Assembly (NCBI GenBank): GCA_934271735.1
Contig: CAKQSB010000012.1
Span: 1 to 64,000 of the forward strand
Length of the DNA: 64,000 bases
Source of the DNA: an uncultured Clostridia bacterium
GTDB lineage: Bacteria; Bacillota; Clostridia; Christensenellales; Borkfalkiaceae
Reading direction: 5' to 3'
Shown: in pieces, positions 62,301 to 64,000 of the stretch
How positions within the stretch are numbered: position 1 is the first letter of the stretch
Layout of the letters: every line of letters starts with the position of its first letter
Translations under genes and position numbers: made by a program
The notes under the pieces: model-generated
The model's input: the letters and a program-made list of their open reading frames with translations, nothing else
What the model was told of the DNA's origin: nothing
Database searches by the model: none

Positions 62301-63999
62301 CTATCTTGTATCCGCCGATCGCGTCGAGGATGAGCTGCGGCTGAGCGATTGCAAGGATAACTCCGAACAAATACGTCGTGGGAATGTCGTAAATCGTCTT
62401 GAGAATTCCCGTGACCTCTTCGGTCTTGTTGAACCACTTGCCGTCGTTGTCGCGGTAAACTCCGCCGGTGACGTTATCGAGCTTGGTGAGGTAATCTCCG
62501 AGGAGTACCTTATCCGTTATGTTACATACGTAAATTATAAGCTGCTTGAAGTCCTCGGGAAGCTGACTTACCGCGTTGAATTTAACAAGCGTGCCGTTCT
62601 CGTCCGCTATCACGTCGGTCTTCACTTTCAAAGCTACCGCAACAAGTTCCGCGATTCTTATATCGGAGAGATCCGCCAGACCCTTGACGTTGATAGCTTT
62701 GCCTACAGCGTCTTCGATATAAACTTTCAAAGTATGCTTATCTGCTTTCGTGTACTTGGAAACGAGCGTGGACACTCTGTTCTGCCACGAAGGAAGCGTT
62801 TCGCCCTTTCTCGCGAAGAACATATCGATTACGTCGTCGAACGTGAGATCTAAAAGATCGCTGAGCGCGTACGTAATCTCTTTCTTGTCGCTCGTCGTCC
62901 ACTTATCTCCGCCGTTGGGAGAATCCGCAACGCCCGCGACTTCCGCGATCGCGCCTATCTTAACGCCCATAATGAACGTTCTGAGATAGTCGAGTCTGTC
63001 TTCCGTCGTTTCTGCGTCTACGAGTCTCTGAACGAATTCGCTTACTTTGGTTTCGCGGATAACTTCGAACAACGCTTTTTCGCTGATTATGTTAAGACCG
63101 AAGTCTTTGGTGTAATCCTCGAACGTTCTTTCGCCGAACACGTCGCTCGCGATATCCTTTATCGCCTTCTTATAATTATTATCCGTGAAGATTGTCTTTC
63201 TCCAACCTTCTATGTTGTTTACGGTTATATTAAACAAATCGGTTACGATAAGTTTAACTTTGTTGCCGTTATGACTCCATACGTCTTTTTCTTCGGTAAA
63301 TCTGCCGTCGAAAAGCTGCGCGAACTGACCGATCTTGATATCGTCGAAGTAATAAACGACAAGTCCGAGATAATCGCCCTTCTGAACCCTTCCGATAATT
63401 TCGTCCGTAACCATAACTACGGTTTCTTCTCTTAAAAGTTTATCGAGAGCGTCTTTCGCGATGACTCTGTTTATCGTTTCGTTGCCGATATCCGCAAGAT
63501 AATCGTTGAGATATCTTCCGTCCGCGATATCTTTGACGATAGTTCTGATTATCGTTTCGGCTTTCTCGCCGTCCTTAATCGCATTGAACCAGTTGCCGAT
63601 GTCGTTTACGGAAACGTTGAAGAGGTCGGTTACGATAAGTTTCATTACCGTTGCGCCGTTTACCCAGTTCTTTCCGTCGTACTTGAGGTTGTCAAGGGCA
63701 ATCTGAACAAGTTCGCCTACTTTAGCGTCACCGAAGTAATGAGTAAGGATTGCTACTGCGTTATTCGCTTTGATATCGTTGATTATCTCGTCGATTACCA
63801 TTACAAGCGTTTCGTCTGCAACAAGCTTCTTGAGCGCCGCTTTGTTGACGATCTTCGTTACGGTTTCGTTGCCGATATCTTCGAGATATTCTTTGATTGT
63901 TCTCGTTCCGAATACGTCGCCCGCGATAAGGTCTACGACTTTCTGATATTCTTCGCCGTCCTTAATCGCGTTGAACCAGTTGCCGATATCGTTTACGGA
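59365..63999 (-). CDS. 3' part of a giant repeat protein with Cys/His-rich modules (5' end beyond the window)
   Basis: At least 1544 residues; the frame is open to the right edge, so no start is visible. The N-terminal visible part consists of diverged units of about 128 residues, each with VSVNDIGNWFNAIKDGE-like segments and IKIGQFAQ-like helices. Near-identical DNA stretches at 63575-63612 and 63962-64000 show recent duplication. Around visible residues 1050-1330 are Cys/His clusters of the form C-x(7-8)-C-x(3-6)-H-x-H (for example YKYCDKNGASGKCTVESHTD). No LPXTG or membrane tail ends it (LVNVLLTRVESL). Family not recognised. Surface location is possible but unproven without the N-terminus. 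Confidence 0.75.
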   Translation of the reverse strand, partial: SVNDIGNWFNAIKDGEEYQKVVDLIAGDVFGTRTIKEYLEDIGNETVTKIVNKAALKKLVADETLVMVIDEIINDIKANNAVAILTHYFGDAKVGELVQIALDNLKYDGKNWVNGATVMKLIVTDLFNVSVNDIGNWFNAIKDGEKAETIIRTIVKDIADGRYLNDYLADIGNETINRVIAKDALDKLLREETVVMVTDEIIGRVQKGDYLGLVVYYFDDIKIGQFAQLFDGRFTEEKDVWSHNGNKVKLIVTDLFNITVNNIEGWRKTIFTDNNYKKAIKDIASDVFGERTFEDYTKDFGLNIISEKALFEVIRETKVSEFVQRLVDAETTEDRLDYLRTFIMGVKIGAIAEVAGVADSPNGGDKWTTSDKKEITYALSDLLDLTFDDVIDMFFARKGETLPSWQNRVSTLVSKYTKADKHTLKVYIEDAVGKAINVKGLADLSDIRIAELVAVALKVKTDVIADENGTLVKFNAVSQLPEDFKQLIIYVCNITDKVLLGDYLTKLDNVTGGVYRDNDGKWFNKTEEVTGILKTIYDIPTTYLFGVILAIAQPQLILDAIGGYKIGQIIQKPYNEALTYFNSAIRNNESDYYVEGSFKEVMEEFVNISVLDIYNDIKDGKFIENVKNKFVLDREVGDYLFDVIAQLAKKASKLNSGLDGYAYENVNETTGKYELNGNFKVVYETILNLRFKEDMIDQGKNIGTHLKEIFEKLYLGDIFYDLARHVSKGKICEGYAFENFASHGDKFELEKSLAAVISATFNIQIANITKCFKGNVGVNFKKLFEDAYTGLTVGDFTYDLFRKFVAKKLSLSAKGYAYDYKKDNTLLQGKIAKLMRATFNIKLGDLNNLVKDFAKPEGRTVKTIILDFVSKIYGNLEIGDVIGAVMEKLTATKLQMVYEYDEEYNLTVKGNFKEIANSVYSEKLANLIAAVKENTVRTYFIGDKEGTTDGVVGKHIAGDLFGYILKSKAFKGFTKYTTVERDDNANEWIAEKAFSHPINILFNDLTISALLRGMDHPRSFLIKHFGNVLLGELLGKYRVDNVWYMVDGKQEEMTAENGGVIMKHVYEITFEQILDEDFNINTAIADIYVGELIGYSHCGKKYTKTDEKHSAYILCKVAEHVDNADGYHIHADECNVSGHDHGANTYEPGWYKTTGGVVSEVGAVEGVMADMRLGHILGNQNFSCGDLFGDMRIGEVLDYKYCDKNGASGKCTVESHTDATHNARTSITWYVKDGATYKMAGALERTIANVKMKDILNGSFDVDATLKTLKLGNLMNYEYCDGAMDSTECFLTHTHRQGWYQLTDEGEWKLISREFYCDGLANSKHCAAELNHDHTSAMVYKAGWYHMEDGSWIINYEGDATSEGKRMNNNIMLCIFDYSMDGLRGNDFSKDLIDSINVKVLIGDIYDPSTATGPLKLVSPNTPIGEISTAIETAMDTATAKELKDCGLLPIKEDTGLKMNTIYGATLMMSYDATTGTWKPSTDSDGIVAATGTEAEANAALAAHNIADYGGDYVAYEKAVGETYWNSLTIDKLVNVLLTRVESL

Positions 64000-64000
64000 A

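Noticed and set aside
60337..62853. 838-codon open frame on the plus strand opposite the giant gene
   Set aside because: The composition is that of a reverse-complement shadow (rich in Arg, Val, Phe), there is no RBS, and the opposite frame is a clear repeat protein. Strong codon bias creates such long antisense frames here, as it does at 329-2365.

Overview
The window looks like chromosome of an uncultured gut Clostridia (Bacillota), possibly near Christensenellales. The grounds are textbook sigma-A promoters (TTGACA-17-TATAAT), strong AGGAGG-type ribosome binding sites, many lipoproteins with Ser/Glu-rich linkers, a bS6-Ssb-bS18 operon, a frameshifted prfB, NrdR, a two-gene SufC-SufB system and an aldolase-type microcompartment. 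The taxon is an inference. No rRNA, phage, IS transposase or CRISPR array was seen. The minus strand carries most genes.

Region 1 (1-14.5 kb, minus strand) is a glycan utilisation cluster: LacI regulator, a permease fused to an N-terminal beta-propeller-like domain, a second permease, a solute-binding lipoprotein, two GH99/WbsX-like lipoproteins and a large secreted protein with three probable lectin-like modules. A consensus promoter at 14269-14297 and a 360-nt leader containing palindromes precede lacI.

Region 2 (14.5-18.4 kb) holds a small unknown protein, three tandem ~300-bp units next to tRNA-Thr(GGT), a HAD phosphatase and an orphan ParA plus minimal ParB pair. The units look like copies of an unrecognised structured RNA. 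Each ends in a terminator or a degraded one, two hairpins vary between copies with compensatory changes, and each carries a segment complementary to the 3' end of tRNA-Thr. This is the best candidate here for something undescribed.

Region 3 (18.4-28.7 kb, minus strand) is a bacterial microcompartment operon read from one strong promoter: PduU/EutS-like shell protein, PduV/EutP-like GTPase, class II aldolase, CoA-acylating aldehyde dehydrogenase, alcohol dehydrogenase, four hexameric shell proteins, PduL, PduN-like vertex protein, PduS and PduT, then a terminator and a DeoR regulator. Four enzymes carry likely encapsulation peptides. No diol dehydratase is present, so the set fits fucose or rhamnose cleavage with lactaldehyde processed inside the shell.

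Region 4 (28.8-44.5 kb) contains a PHP phosphatase with a probably leaderless mRNA, a flotillin behind a yybP-ykoY-like (manganese) riboswitch, an Rbs-type sugar ABC transporter divergent from an AraC regulator, sufCB behind a second RNA of the same class, and a DUF1508 repeat protein. Region 5 (44.5-59.2 kb) is housekeeping and envelope genes: NrdR, TsaD, RF2, two ABC export systems, a YugP-like peptidase, a VanW protein, a GNAT-YoaP protein and rpsF-ssb-rpsR. Region 6 (59.4 kb to the edge) is the 3' part of a giant repeat protein with Cys/His-rich modules near its C-terminus.

Two dispersed repeats run through the window: a 14-15-bp sequence, CTATAAGTCGATTA, found about ten times mostly at gene ends, and a ~105-bp hairpin-forming (MITE-like) repeat in two good and two degraded copies.
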